From: Bradyrhizobium sp.
Lineage (GTDB): Bacteria > Pseudomonadota > Alphaproteobacteria > Rhizobiales > Xanthobacteraceae
Reading direction: 5' to 3'
Assembly: GCF_030654605.1 (NCBI RefSeq)
Contig: NZ_JAURXB010000026.1
Coordinates: 1-56,500 of the forward strand
Length of the DNA stretch: 56,500 bases
The position numbers were made by a program, and so were the translations under genes. This document shows, piece by piece, positions 16,431 to 23,613 of the stretch (positions within the stretch are counted from its first letter, which is position 1; the number at the start of each line of letters is the position of its first letter). Below the pieces are notes generated by a model. It worked only from the letters and a program-made list of their open reading frames with translations. It made no database searches and was not told the DNA's origin.

Positions 16431-16538
16431 GCCCGGATGGAGCGCTTGCGAAATCCGGGGCCGCCGTCGCAGCGATTCCCGGATTGCGCCATCGGCTCGG
16501 CGCTGACGCGCCAACCCGCCGGCTCCATCCGGGCTACG
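16431..16538. repeat. Interspersed palindromic repeat, family 6, interrupted at its left end
   Basis: agcccggatggagc at the left and gctccatccgggct at the right are inverted arms, with inner aatccgggg and ttcccggatt parts. The right end continues to ...ctacg, but the left end lacks the matching cgt, which instead appears at the far side of the IS110 element. It touches the stop codon of the next reverse gene. Confidence 0.8.
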
Positions 16539-17420
16539 TCAACGCGGTTCGGTGACGATGGTCTGCTTCAACACCTCGAACACCGAGGCCGTATCCTGCT
16601 CACCCAGCCCCATCGCCATCGCCTGCGCGTAGACCGGCTGCGTCAGCGTAAACAGCGGGGTGGCGCAGCCGACCTCGGCGGCGAACGCGGCGATGATGGC
16701 CATGTCCTTTTGCCACATCGACACCTTCATGGTCGCGGGCTCGTAAACACCTTCCGCCATCATCGGCGCGCGCATCTGGAACATCCGGGAGCCGCCGGCG
16801 CCGGGACCAACCATATCGACCACCATGTTCGGATCGAGCCCGGCGCATTGCGCCAGCAGCATCGCCTCGGCGGTGGCGACGTTGTGGATGGCGACCAGGT
16901 GGTTGGCGATGAATTTCATTCGGCTGCCATTGCCGTAGGCGCCGAGATCGGCGCTTTGCCTGGCGAAATCGGCAAACAGATCGGCGCATCGGGCAATGGC
17001 GGCACTGTCGCCACTGGCGTAGACCACGAGATCGCGATTTTTGGCCTGCGCGCCGGTTCCACTCAGCGGACAATCCAGCGCTATATGGCCAGCCTGCGCC
17101 AGGATGCTTTCGAAGCGAAGCTTGTCGGCGATGGTGAGGGTGGAGAGTTCGATCACAATCCGCGGCGGCGCGACAGAACCGGCGATACGCTGCGCGACAT
17201 CCTCAACGGCTGCGGGACTCGGCAGGCTGGTCAGGATGATGGGCGCGCTGCCCGCGACCCCGGCGGCATCATCGGCGATCGTGACACCGGCCTGCGCAAG
17301 CTCGGCGCATCGTGCGCCATCGAGGTCAAAGCCGATGACGCGCCACCCGCGCTCGACGAGATTGCGGGCGATCGCGCTTCCCATGATGCCAAGCCCGACG
17401 ATTCCAACGGTCTTGTCCAT
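16539..17420 (-). CDS. 3-hydroxyisobutyrate dehydrogenase-like NAD(P)-dependent oxidoreductase
   Basis: A 293-residue beta-hydroxyacid dehydrogenase. The NAD(P) motif GIVGLGIMGSAIARNL is at residues 6-21, the substrate segment is DCPLSGTGAQAKNRDL (117-131, DxPxSG), and the catalytic Lys169 is in GNGSRMKFIANHL with Asn173. This matches 3-hydroxyisobutyrate, tartronate-semialdehyde and glyoxylate/succinic-semialdehyde reductases; the substrate cannot be chosen by eye. I placed the start at the ATG at 17420 (GGGAG upstream), since the open frame before it holds no ribosome site and includes the divergent promoter region of the flavin monooxygenase at 17590. Confidence 0.88.
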   Translation of the reverse strand: MDKTVGIVGLGIMGSAIARNLVERGWRVIGFDLDGARCAELAQAGVTIADDAAGVAGSAPIILTSLPSPAAVEDVAQRIAGSVAPPRIVIELSTLTIADKLRFESILAQAGHIALDCPLSGTGAQAKNRDLVVYASGDSAAIARCADLFADFARQSADLGAYGNGSRMKFIANHLVAIHNVATAEAMLLAQCAGLDPNMVVDMVGPGAGGSRMFQMRAPMMAEGVYEPATMKVSMWQKDMAIIAAFAAEVGCATPLFTLTQPVYAQAMAMGLGEQDTASVFEVLKQTIVTEPR

Positions 17421-17589
17421 CCGCGTTCGCTCCCAGTACCGGCCGCGCCTTGAATAGTTGATGATCAGGCGATAAACAATCATCGGATAGCTTCGACCGG
17501 TCAAGCAGGTTTCGCACCGATCGGCCGCATCTCGAGACCGCGCCGAGCGGCGAGATTGCGGGAAGGCTGAAATGGGAGGTGTTGGCGAA

Positions 17590-18792
17590 ATGCCAAAGGC
17601 AAGTCCGCCCGGAGATATCAGCATCTATGCCGCCATGATCGACCGTGCGAAGGCGCTGGTTCCGCGCTTGCGCGACCGCGCGCCCAAAACCGAGGAGTTG
17701 CGGCGTCTGCCGCCGGAGACTGAACGCGACCTGCATGATGCCGGTCTGTTCCGGATCGTGCAGCCGAAGCGGGTCGGCGGCGCCGAACTCGATTACGTCG
17801 CGCTGGTCGATTGCGCCGATGTGCTGGCGCGAGGCGATGCGTCAGTGGCCTGGAATTTCGCCAATCTCGCCAGCCATCACTGGATGCTCGGCATGTTCGA
17901 CCGGCGCGCTCAGGATCTGGTCTGGAACAAGGATGTTGACGCGCTGATTGCGTCCTCGTTCATTTTTCCCAGCGGCCGTGCCAGCAAGGTCGATGGCGGA
18001 TACAGGCTGCGCGGCCACTGGCCGTTTTCTTCGGGCGTGAGTTCGAGCGAATGGAACATGCTTGGCGCGGTCGTCTCGTCCGAAGATGAAGCCGATGGCA
18101 TCGAATACAGGATCTTTCTGCTCCACAAGAACGACTACGTGGTCAAGGACACCTGGAATGCGAGCGGGTTGCGGGGGACGGGATCGAACGATGTAGAGGT
18201 CGCCGACACTTTCGTTGCCGAGCCGATGACGGTTGCCGTGGGGGAGCTTGCCGGCGGTCCGACCCCTGGAAGCCCCGACAATCCCAATGCGCTCTATGCG
18301 CTGCCGGTATTCTCGCTGTTTCCCTATGTGCTGTCAGGCGCGGCGCTGGGTAACGCGCAGGCCTGCCTGGACGACTACATCGACATCACGCGCCATCGGG
18401 CGTCGACCTATAACCGCGCCAAGCTCGGCGATTTCCAGAGCACGCAGATCAAGATTGCCGAGGCCTCCGCCAAGATCGATGCCGCCCGACTGATCATGCG
18501 CTCGCGATGTATCGAGGCGATGGCCGATGCGCGCTCCGGCCGTATCCCCGACATTGCCGCCAAGACCAGGTTGCGGCGGGACGGTGCTTATTCCGTCAAT
18601 CTATGTACCGAGGCGGTATCGCTGTTGTCGTCCGCCAGCGGCGCGCGCGGCCTGTTCACCACAGGCGCGTTACAGCGGCAGTTTCGCGATGCCCACGCCA
18701 TTAATTCGCACCTCGCGTTCAATTTCGATGCGGCCGGCACCAATTACGGCCGGGTGGCGCTCGGCCTGCCCTCCGAAAACCTGACGCTCTGA
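17590..18792 (+). CDS. Acyl-CoA dehydrogenase-fold flavin-dependent monooxygenase (HsaA/HpaB-C2-like)
   Basis: A 400-residue group D flavoprotein monooxygenase. LPPETERDLHDAGLFRIVQPKRVGG near the N-terminus, the middle GHWPFSSGVSSSEWNMLGAVV strand region and the C-terminal four-helix segment (FRDAHAINSHLAFNFD) match oxygenase components such as HsaA (3-HSA hydroxylase) and 4-hydroxyphenylacetate hydroxylase C2. These use reduced flavin from a separate reductase, which is encoded next door. They ortho-hydroxylate phenols or oxidise sulfur or nitrogen compounds. The ATG at 17590 has GGGAGG about nine bases upstream; the ATG at 17572 overlaps that site. Confidence 0.8.
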   Translation: MPKASPPGDISIYAAMIDRAKALVPRLRDRAPKTEELRRLPPETERDLHDAGLFRIVQPKRVGGAELDYVALVDCADVLARGDASVAWNFANLASHHWMLGMFDRRAQDLVWNKDVDALIASSFIFPSGRASKVDGGYRLRGHWPFSSGVSSSEWNMLGAVVSSEDEADGIEYRIFLLHKNDYVVKDTWNASGLRGTGSNDVEVADTFVAEPMTVAVGELAGGPTPGSPDNPNALYALPVFSLFPYVLSGAALGNAQACLDDYIDITRHRASTYNRAKLGDFQSTQIKIAEASAKIDAARLIMRSRCIEAMADARSGRIPDIAAKTRLRRDGAYSVNLCTEAVSLLSSASGARGLFTTGALQRQFRDAHAINSHLAFNFDAAGTNYGRVALGLPSENLTL

Positions 18793-18802
18793 GGCCCGGG
18801 GG

Positions 18803-19357
18803 ATGACCGACGCGCCCAAGCATCCGATTGATCCAGATCCGGCCAACGAGTTGGCCAGTGACAACTCGGCGATCAATCCCAGGGACTTTCGCAACGCGCT
18901 GGGCACCTACGCCACCGGCGTCACCATCATTACCGCGGTTGCGGCCGACGGCAGGCCCTATGGGCTGACCTGCAATTCGTTCGCCTCGGTATCGCTGAAT
19001 CCGCCGCTGGTGCTGTGGAGTCTCGGCATGTTTTCGCAGGGGCTCAGCACGTTCCAGAACGCCAGCCATTTCACCGTCAACGTGCTGGGCGCATCGCAGC
19101 AGGCGCTCGCCAACAAATTCGCGAAATCCTCGGAGGATAAATTCGCAGGCGTCGAGTGGACGCCTGGCCTCGGCAATGCGCCGGTGCTCGCGGACAGCGT
19201 GGCGAATTTCCAGTGCCGCGCGGCCAATCGATATTATGGCGGCGATCACGTAATATTCCTGGGCGCGGTCGAGGCCTATGCCTACAACGGGCAGGAGCCA
19301 CTGTTGTTTGCGCGCGGCAGTTACGGCCGGTTTCTCAAGCCGGACGGCGCGTCATGA
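18803..19357 (+). CDS. Flavin reductase (HpaC/HsaB-like)
   Basis: A 184-residue flavin reductase domain protein. FRNALGTYATGVTIITAV (about residues 31-48), LTCNSFASVSLNPPLVL and the C-terminal GDHVIFLGAVEAY and LLFARGSYGRF are the family hallmarks. It would reduce FMN or FAD with NAD(P)H and hand it to the monooxygenase encoded ten bases upstream, forming a two-component system. A Gly-rich ribosome site (GGGGG) precedes the ATG. Its stop overlaps the start of the TetR gene (ATGA), so the three genes are one operon. Confidence 0.9.
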   Translation: MTDAPKHPIDPDPANELASDNSAINPRDFRNALGTYATGVTIITAVAADGRPYGLTCNSFASVSLNPPLVLWSLGMFSQGLSTFQNASHFTVNVLGASQQALANKFAKSSEDKFAGVEWTPGLGNAPVLADSVANFQCRAANRYYGGDHVIFLGAVEAYAYNGQEPLLFARGSYGRFLKPDGAS

Positions 19358-20037
19358 AGAAGGTCCTGCCCAGGCGCGCCCGCGCCAAGCAGAAGCGGCT
19401 TTCTCCCGAAGACCGCCGCCGGGAGTTCGTGGCCAAGGCCACCGAATTTTTCTCGGAAGAAGGATTTGACGGCGGCACCCGCGATCTGGCGCGGCGGCTC
19501 GGCGTCACGCAGCCGCTGCTGTATCGCTACTTTCCGAGCAAGGACGATCTGATCAAGGAAGTCTATCGCACCGTCTATCTCGAGCCGTTCGATGCCGGCT
19601 GGGAGAAGCTGCTGACCGACCGCTCGCAACCGCTTCGCGAGCGGCTGCAGGAATTCTATCAGGCCTACACCGATGTGATCTTCACCCGCAAATGGCTGCG
19701 GATCTATTTCTATGCGGGCCTGAAGGGGCTCGACATCAACCGCTGGTACATCGGCGTGGTGGAGGACAAGATTCTGTCACGCGTCGTGAGGGAATGCAGG
19801 CATGAAGCGGGGCTGCCGGAGCAAGGCGAGCCGACCGCGGCTGAAATCGAGATGGCGTGGGTGCTGCAAAGCGGAATCTTCTATTACGGCGTTCGCAAAT
19901 ACATCTTCGAGTCCCCGGTCCTTGAAGACAAGCGCCAGGTGATCGGCGACGCCCTGGATGTCTTCCTGACCGGGTTCGCACGGGTCTTCGCAACCGCCAC
20001 AGGCCCGCGGCGCGCCCCGGCAAAGGCGGTTGGATGA
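19354..20037 (+). CDS. TetR/AcrR-family transcriptional regulator
   Basis: A 227-residue regulator. The N-terminal DNA-binding domain is clear (about residues 22-70): AKATEFFSEEGFDGGTRDLA, RRLGVTQPLLYRYFPSKDDL and IKEVYR. The larger C-terminal part is the ligand-binding and dimer domain. Its start codon overlaps the flavin reductase stop by four bases, so it is co-translated with the monooxygenase system and probably controls it in response to substrate. It has a very basic N-terminal extension (KKVLPRRARAKQKR). Confidence 0.92.
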   Translation: MKKVLPRRARAKQKRLSPEDRRREFVAKATEFFSEEGFDGGTRDLARRLGVTQPLLYRYFPSKDDLIKEVYRTVYLEPFDAGWEKLLTDRSQPLRERLQEFYQAYTDVIFTRKWLRIYFYAGLKGLDINRWYIGVVEDKILSRVVRECRHEAGLPEQGEPTAAEIEMAWVLQSGIFYYGVRKYIFESPVLEDKRQVIGDALDVFLTGFARVFATATGPRRAPAKAVG

Positions 20038-20062
20038 GTGAAGTTGGGATATGCGGCCCGGA

Positions 20063-20938
20063 CTATGATTTCGACATTTCCGCCCGGTACCAGTCGCCGA
20101 TCTCGCTGGCGGTCATCAGGGCGACGCCGTCATGGCCGATGACATAGTCGAGCAACGCTTCCAGATATTTGATGCGATGCGGGACACCGGTGATGTAGGG
20201 GTGAATCGAGATCGCCATCACCCGCGCATTGTCGGCGCCTTCGAGGTAGAGCTGGTCGAACTGGTCGGTGCAGCGCTGCAGGAATTGCTCGGATGTCAGG
20301 TGCTGCAGCGCGTGGATGACGATGTCGTTGGTCTCCACCGAGTAGGGAATGGTCGTGATGGTGCCGTGCGGCGTCGCGATGTCCTGCGGAAGATCGTCGA
20401 TCACCCAGTCCGCGACATATTCGATGCCGTTGAGGCGCAGCAGATCGAGGGTGTCGTCGGTTTCCGTCAGCCCCGGACTTTCCCACGATCGCGGCGGCTT
20501 GCCGGTGAATTTGGCGATGGTCTCGACCGACCGCCTGATCGCATCGGCCTGGTTGTCAAGTTTGTGCATCGGCCCCTGAACGAAACCGTGGCCCATGAAT
20601 TCGAAGCCGGCTTCGAGCGCGGCCGATGCGACGCGGGGGTAGGAGTGGCAGACGTTGGCGTTCAGCGCCAGGGTCACCGGCATGTTGCGGTCGGTCAGCG
20701 CCTTGAACTGCCGCCAGAAGCCGGCGCGCATGCCGTATTCGTGCCACGACCAGTTCGGTACGTCCGGCAGCAGCGGTTGTCCCATCGGCGGGCTCAGCAC
20801 GGTTCGCGGCATCGCGTTCTCGATCCGCCATTCCTCGACATTGAGGATGACCCATACCGCGAGCTTCTTGCCGCCGGGCAGCCGGAGTTTTGGCCGGTCG
20901 ACCTGCGCCTGATATGGAATGCGATCGGTCAGAGCCAC
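20063..20938 (-). CDS. Polysaccharide deacetylase family protein (PuuE/allantoinase-like)
   Basis: A 291-residue NodB-homology barrel protein of the PuuE-like branch. The strand AVWVILNVEEWRIEN, FWRQFKALTDRNMPVTLALNANVC, the GHGFVQGPMHKL turn, WESPGLTETDDTLDLL and the late AISIHPYITGVPHRIKYLE with a metal-type His follow the usual order. PuuE proteins are metal-independent allantoinases, but the group also contains amidohydrolases of unknown substrate. I chose GTG at 20938, preceded by GGAGGG at four bases. The next reverse-strand gene upstream is the luciferase-like monooxygenase, 27 bp away, so the two are likely co-transcribed. Confidence 0.8.
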   Translation of the reverse strand: MALTDRIPYQAQVDRPKLRLPGGKKLAVWVILNVEEWRIENAMPRTVLSPPMGQPLLPDVPNWSWHEYGMRAGFWRQFKALTDRNMPVTLALNANVCHSYPRVASAALEAGFEFMGHGFVQGPMHKLDNQADAIRRSVETIAKFTGKPPRSWESPGLTETDDTLDLLRLNGIEYVADWVIDDLPQDIATPHGTITTIPYSVETNDIVIHALQHLTSEQFLQRCTDQFDQLYLEGADNARVMAISIHPYITGVPHRIKYLEALLDYVIGHDGVALMTASEIGDWYRAEMSKS

Positions 20939-20965
20939 GGCGCCCTCCAAAGTGGATTTATCGGA

Positions 20966-22072
20966 TCATTCCGCCGCGCTGGAGCAGGCGGTGCTACCGG
21001 CATCGACGAGCGGCATTACCTGCTCGGCCATCAAAATCATGGACTGGCGTCCGAGCTCGCGGTCCTTCCAGTCCTTGCCTGCATAGAGCAGCGTGCCGAA
21101 TGGGCCAACTTCGTCCTGGAAAGCCAGCAGTTGATCCGCGACGCTTCCAGGCGTCCCATGAATGATCAGTCTGTCGCAGATCATTTCCAGCGTCACTTCA
21201 TCGTCGCGCTGGTCGCGGCGGGTCTTGAACAGCTCGATGCGGCCGTTCATCTTCAGCTTGGTGAACAGCGAACGATAATAGGAGACGTAGGGTCCGTCGG
21301 GATCGGTGGCATAGGCCTTGGCGGTCGCCGCGTCCCTGGCGACGAATACGCTTTTTGCGACGCGCCAGTTGGCAGGATCGGCCGGACGGCCGCCGCGTTC
21401 GCAGCCTTCGACGTATTTCGGCCAGTGGCTTTTCACCCAGGCCGGCATCAGGAAATTGGCCGAGATCGGATCCCAGCCGCGCGCGGCAGCCTCGGTAACG
21501 CCCTTCGAGAACGGCGCCACCGCGGTGACGACGATGGGCGGATGCGGCCGTTGCAACGGCCGCGCAATGATGCCCTGGCCGATATCCCTGATCAGGGTCT
21601 TCTGCGTCGAGACGTTCCAGTATTTTCCCGCGAGATTGTACGGCGCCTCGCCGGACCAGATCTCCAGCACCTGGTTGATCGACTCCAGAAACATGGCGTT
21701 GCGATCGGCGTCGAGATTGCCGAACAATTCCGCGTCCGACAGCAGGCCGCCGGGGCTTATTCCAAAGATCAGACGGCCATCGAGCATGTGATCGAGCATG
21801 GCGAGGGAGGCGGCGACGGCGGCGGGGTGGGTGTTCGGCATGTTGATCGTACCGGTGCCGAGCCTGATCTTCCTGGTGGCGGCCGCGATCCACGCGATAA
21901 ACGCGATGCAGGAGGTGATGTTCTCGGCTTGATCGGTGACATGTTCGCCGACATAGGCCTCGGTAAATCCCAACTCGTCGGCGAGCAGGAAAGCTTCGCG
22001 GTCCTCCTGCAGGGACTGACGCCAGTCCTTCCCGAGAGGATGAATCGGCATCGTGAAGAATCCCAGATTCAT
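20966..22072 (-). CDS. Luciferase-like (LLM class) flavin-dependent oxidoreductase
   Basis: A 368-residue bacterial-luciferase-fold monooxygenase. The N-terminus MNLGFFTMPIHPLGKDWRQS, FTEAYVGEHVTD, KIRLGTGTINMPNTHPAAVA and FGISPGGLLSDAELF follow the (beta-alpha)8 pattern of alkanal and limonene-type monooxygenases. It needs reduced FMN from a reductase; the flavin reductase at 18803 is one candidate partner. The ATG at 22072 has AAGGAG five bases upstream. It is divergent from the molybdenum hydroxylase operon, with both promoters in 22073-22249. Confidence 0.88.
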   Translation of the reverse strand: MNLGFFTMPIHPLGKDWRQSLQEDREAFLLADELGFTEAYVGEHVTDQAENITSCIAFIAWIAAATRKIRLGTGTINMPNTHPAAVAASLAMLDHMLDGRLIFGISPGGLLSDAELFGNLDADRNAMFLESINQVLEIWSGEAPYNLAGKYWNVSTQKTLIRDIGQGIIARPLQRPHPPIVVTAVAPFSKGVTEAAARGWDPISANFLMPAWVKSHWPKYVEGCERGGRPADPANWRVAKSVFVARDAATAKAYATDPDGPYVSYYRSLFTKLKMNGRIELFKTRRDQRDDEVTLEMICDRLIIHGTPGSVADQLLAFQDEVGPFGTLLYAGKDWKDRELGRQSMILMAEQVMPLVDAGSTACSSAAE

Positions 22073-22178
22073 TGCCGCTCCTTTCTGGGGCCGCGTCAGG
22101 ACAGCATCGTCCGTTGCCGATACCATTATGACAAGTCCGGAAGGCCAGTCACCAGAAATAATCGCTCGATAAACAAAC

Positions 22179-22207
22179 TTGACCTTTCGGAGGCGTCGCC
22201 GTCTAAT
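22179..22207 (+). promoter_or_regulatory. Sigma70-type promoter for the molybdenum hydroxylase operon
   Basis: TTGACC (22179-22184), a spacer of exactly 17 bases and TCTAAT (22202-22207) precede the medium-subunit start by 42 bases, a good fit to the consensus. No clear operator palindrome was seen around it. Confidence 0.6.
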
Positions 22208-22249
22208 CCAAAGAAAATACGCCAAGAGGATCCGGGGAGGCCACGTCGA

Positions 22250-23131
22250 ATGAAAGCCGCGGCTTTCGCTTACGCACGCGCGACCAGCGTTGGCAATGCT
22301 TTGGAATTGCTCAAGGCGTATGGCGACAGGGCGAAGGTGCTGTCGGGCGGCCAGAGCCTGATGCCCGCGATGAATCTGCGCCTGATCTCACCCGAATTCA
22401 TCGTCGACATCGGCGAACTCGCCGAGCTGCGCGGCATTATGGTGACCGACGGTGTCGTCAGGATAGGCGCGCTGACCCGTCATGTGGATCTCCTGACATC
22501 ACCTGATATTGCCGCGCACGCGCCGCTGTTGACCGAGGCGATTGCCCATGTCGCGCATCCTGCGATCCGCAACCGCGGTACGCTCGGCGGCAGCCTCGCC
22601 CATGCCGATCCGGCCTCTGAGCTGCCGGCCTGCATGGTCGCGCTGAATGCGACCATCATCGTGCGCGGTCAGGCTGGCGAGAGGCGGGTTGCGGCCGTGG
22701 ACTTCTTCAAGGGGATCTATGAGACAGACCTGTCGGCGGAGGAATTGCTGATATCGGTTGAACTGCCGGTGGCGGGCAAGAATTCCGTACATTACTTCCA
22801 CGAATTCGCTCGGCGGCATGGCGACTACGCCATTGCCGGTCTGGCGGCGCAGGCGACCGTGGAAAAGGATGTCTTCACCGATCTGCGACTCGTCTTCTTT
22901 GCCGTCGGCGATCGGCCGGTGTTGGCCAGAGCCGCAACAAGACTGGTCAACATTACCATCACGCCCCCGGTGCTGGCTGCAGCTTCCAGCGCCTTAAGCG
23001 AAGAGCTGGACCCGCACGATGACCAGCAGGCGTCTGCCGCCATGCGCCGGCACCTTGCGAAGGTGCTGCTGGCGCGGGGCGCGTCCGCGCTACTGAACCA
23101 ACCTGATCTCAATGCCGGGGGGCGTGCATGA
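22250..23131 (+). CDS. Molybdenum hydroxylase FAD-binding medium subunit (CoxM-like)
   Basis: A 293-residue FAD subunit. The two flavin motifs are LSGGQSLMPAMNLRL (residues 31-45) and IRNRGTLGGSLAHADPASELP (106-126). The C-terminal CO_deh_flav_C domain follows. It carries electrons from the 2Fe-2S subunit to an acceptor. The ATG at 22250 has GGGGAGG upstream. Its last codon overlaps the small-subunit start (ATGA), so the subunits are made in equal amounts. Order medium-small-large (M-S-L) is that of CO dehydrogenase-type operons. Confidence 0.93.
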   Translation: MKAAAFAYARATSVGNALELLKAYGDRAKVLSGGQSLMPAMNLRLISPEFIVDIGELAELRGIMVTDGVVRIGALTRHVDLLTSPDIAAHAPLLTEAIAHVAHPAIRNRGTLGGSLAHADPASELPACMVALNATIIVRGQAGERRVAAVDFFKGIYETDLSAEELLISVELPVAGKNSVHYFHEFARRHGDYAIAGLAAQATVEKDVFTDLRLVFFAVGDRPVLARAATRLVNITITPPVLAAASSALSEELDPHDDQQASAAMRRHLAKVLLARGASALLNQPDLNAGGRA

Positions 23132-23613
23132 CGGCTCCCATGCCAATCTCGCTCGAGGTGAACGGCGAGCGCGTCGATGCGCAGGTTCTGCCGCGCCTCA
23201 ATCTGGCGGATTTTTTGCGGGAACAGCTGCAGCTGACCGGGACTCATGTCGGCTGCGAGCATGGGGTCTGCGGTGCCTGCACGGTGCGGGTGAACGGGGA
23301 GATCGTCCGTTCCTGCCTGATGCTGGCCGTGCAGACGCACGGCGCTTTCGTTCAAACCATCGAGGGGTTGTCTGATAGCGGCGAGGTCGCCGATCTGCAG
23401 GCGGCCTTTCGCGAACGCAACGCCTTGCAGTGCGGGTTCTGCACGCCCGGCATGCTGATGGCGGCGCAGGATCTGCTGAAGCAGCAGGCTGCGCCCGACC
23501 GCGAGCAAATACGCGAGCACCTTTCCGGCAACTACTGCCGCTGCACCGGCTACCAGGCCATCATCGACGCGATCGAGACCACGGCACGGGTGCGTGGCAG
23601 AGGCACGGCATGA
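23128..23613 (+). CDS. Molybdenum hydroxylase 2Fe-2S small subunit (CoxS-like)
   Basis: A 161-residue iron-sulfur subunit with both clusters accounted for. The plant-type ferredoxin cysteines are Cys43, Cys48, Cys51 (CEHGVCGAC) and Cys63; the C-terminal helical domain holds Cys102, Cys105 (CGFCTPG), Cys137 and Cys139 (CRCTGY). It relays electrons between the Mo-pterin and FAD subunits. It overlaps both neighbours by four bases. Confidence 0.96.
   Translation: MTAPMPISLEVNGERVDAQVLPRLNLADFLREQLQLTGTHVGCEHGVCGACTVRVNGEIVRSCLMLAVQTHGAFVQTIEGLSDSGEVADLQAAFRERNALQCGFCTPGMLMAAQDLLKQQAAPDREQIREHLSGNYCRCTGYQAIIDAIETTARVRGRGTA

Larger units (their letters stand above)
14968..16434 (+). mobile_element. 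IS110-family insertion sequence, apparently intact
   Basis: The boundaries are inferred by joining flanks: the left flank ends ccgtagccc (14959-14967) and the right flank resumes agcccggatggagc (16430-16443). Joined, they restore the left end of a palindromic repeat whose other end, gctccatccgggctacg, is at 16522-16538. The element would be about 1.47 kb, normal for IS110. It has a 173-nt left noncoding end, one transposase gene and a 265-nt right noncoding end. IS110 elements have no terminal inverted repeats. The left end is where IS110-group elements encode their bridge RNA. Confidence 0.65.

Noticed and set aside
20132..22249. A very long forward open frame continuing upstream of the CoxM-like start
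   Set aside because: It is antisense to the deacetylase and luciferase-like genes, has no ribosome site, and its early part is typical antisense high-GC text. The CoxM gene starts at 22250 with its own promoter and ribosome site.
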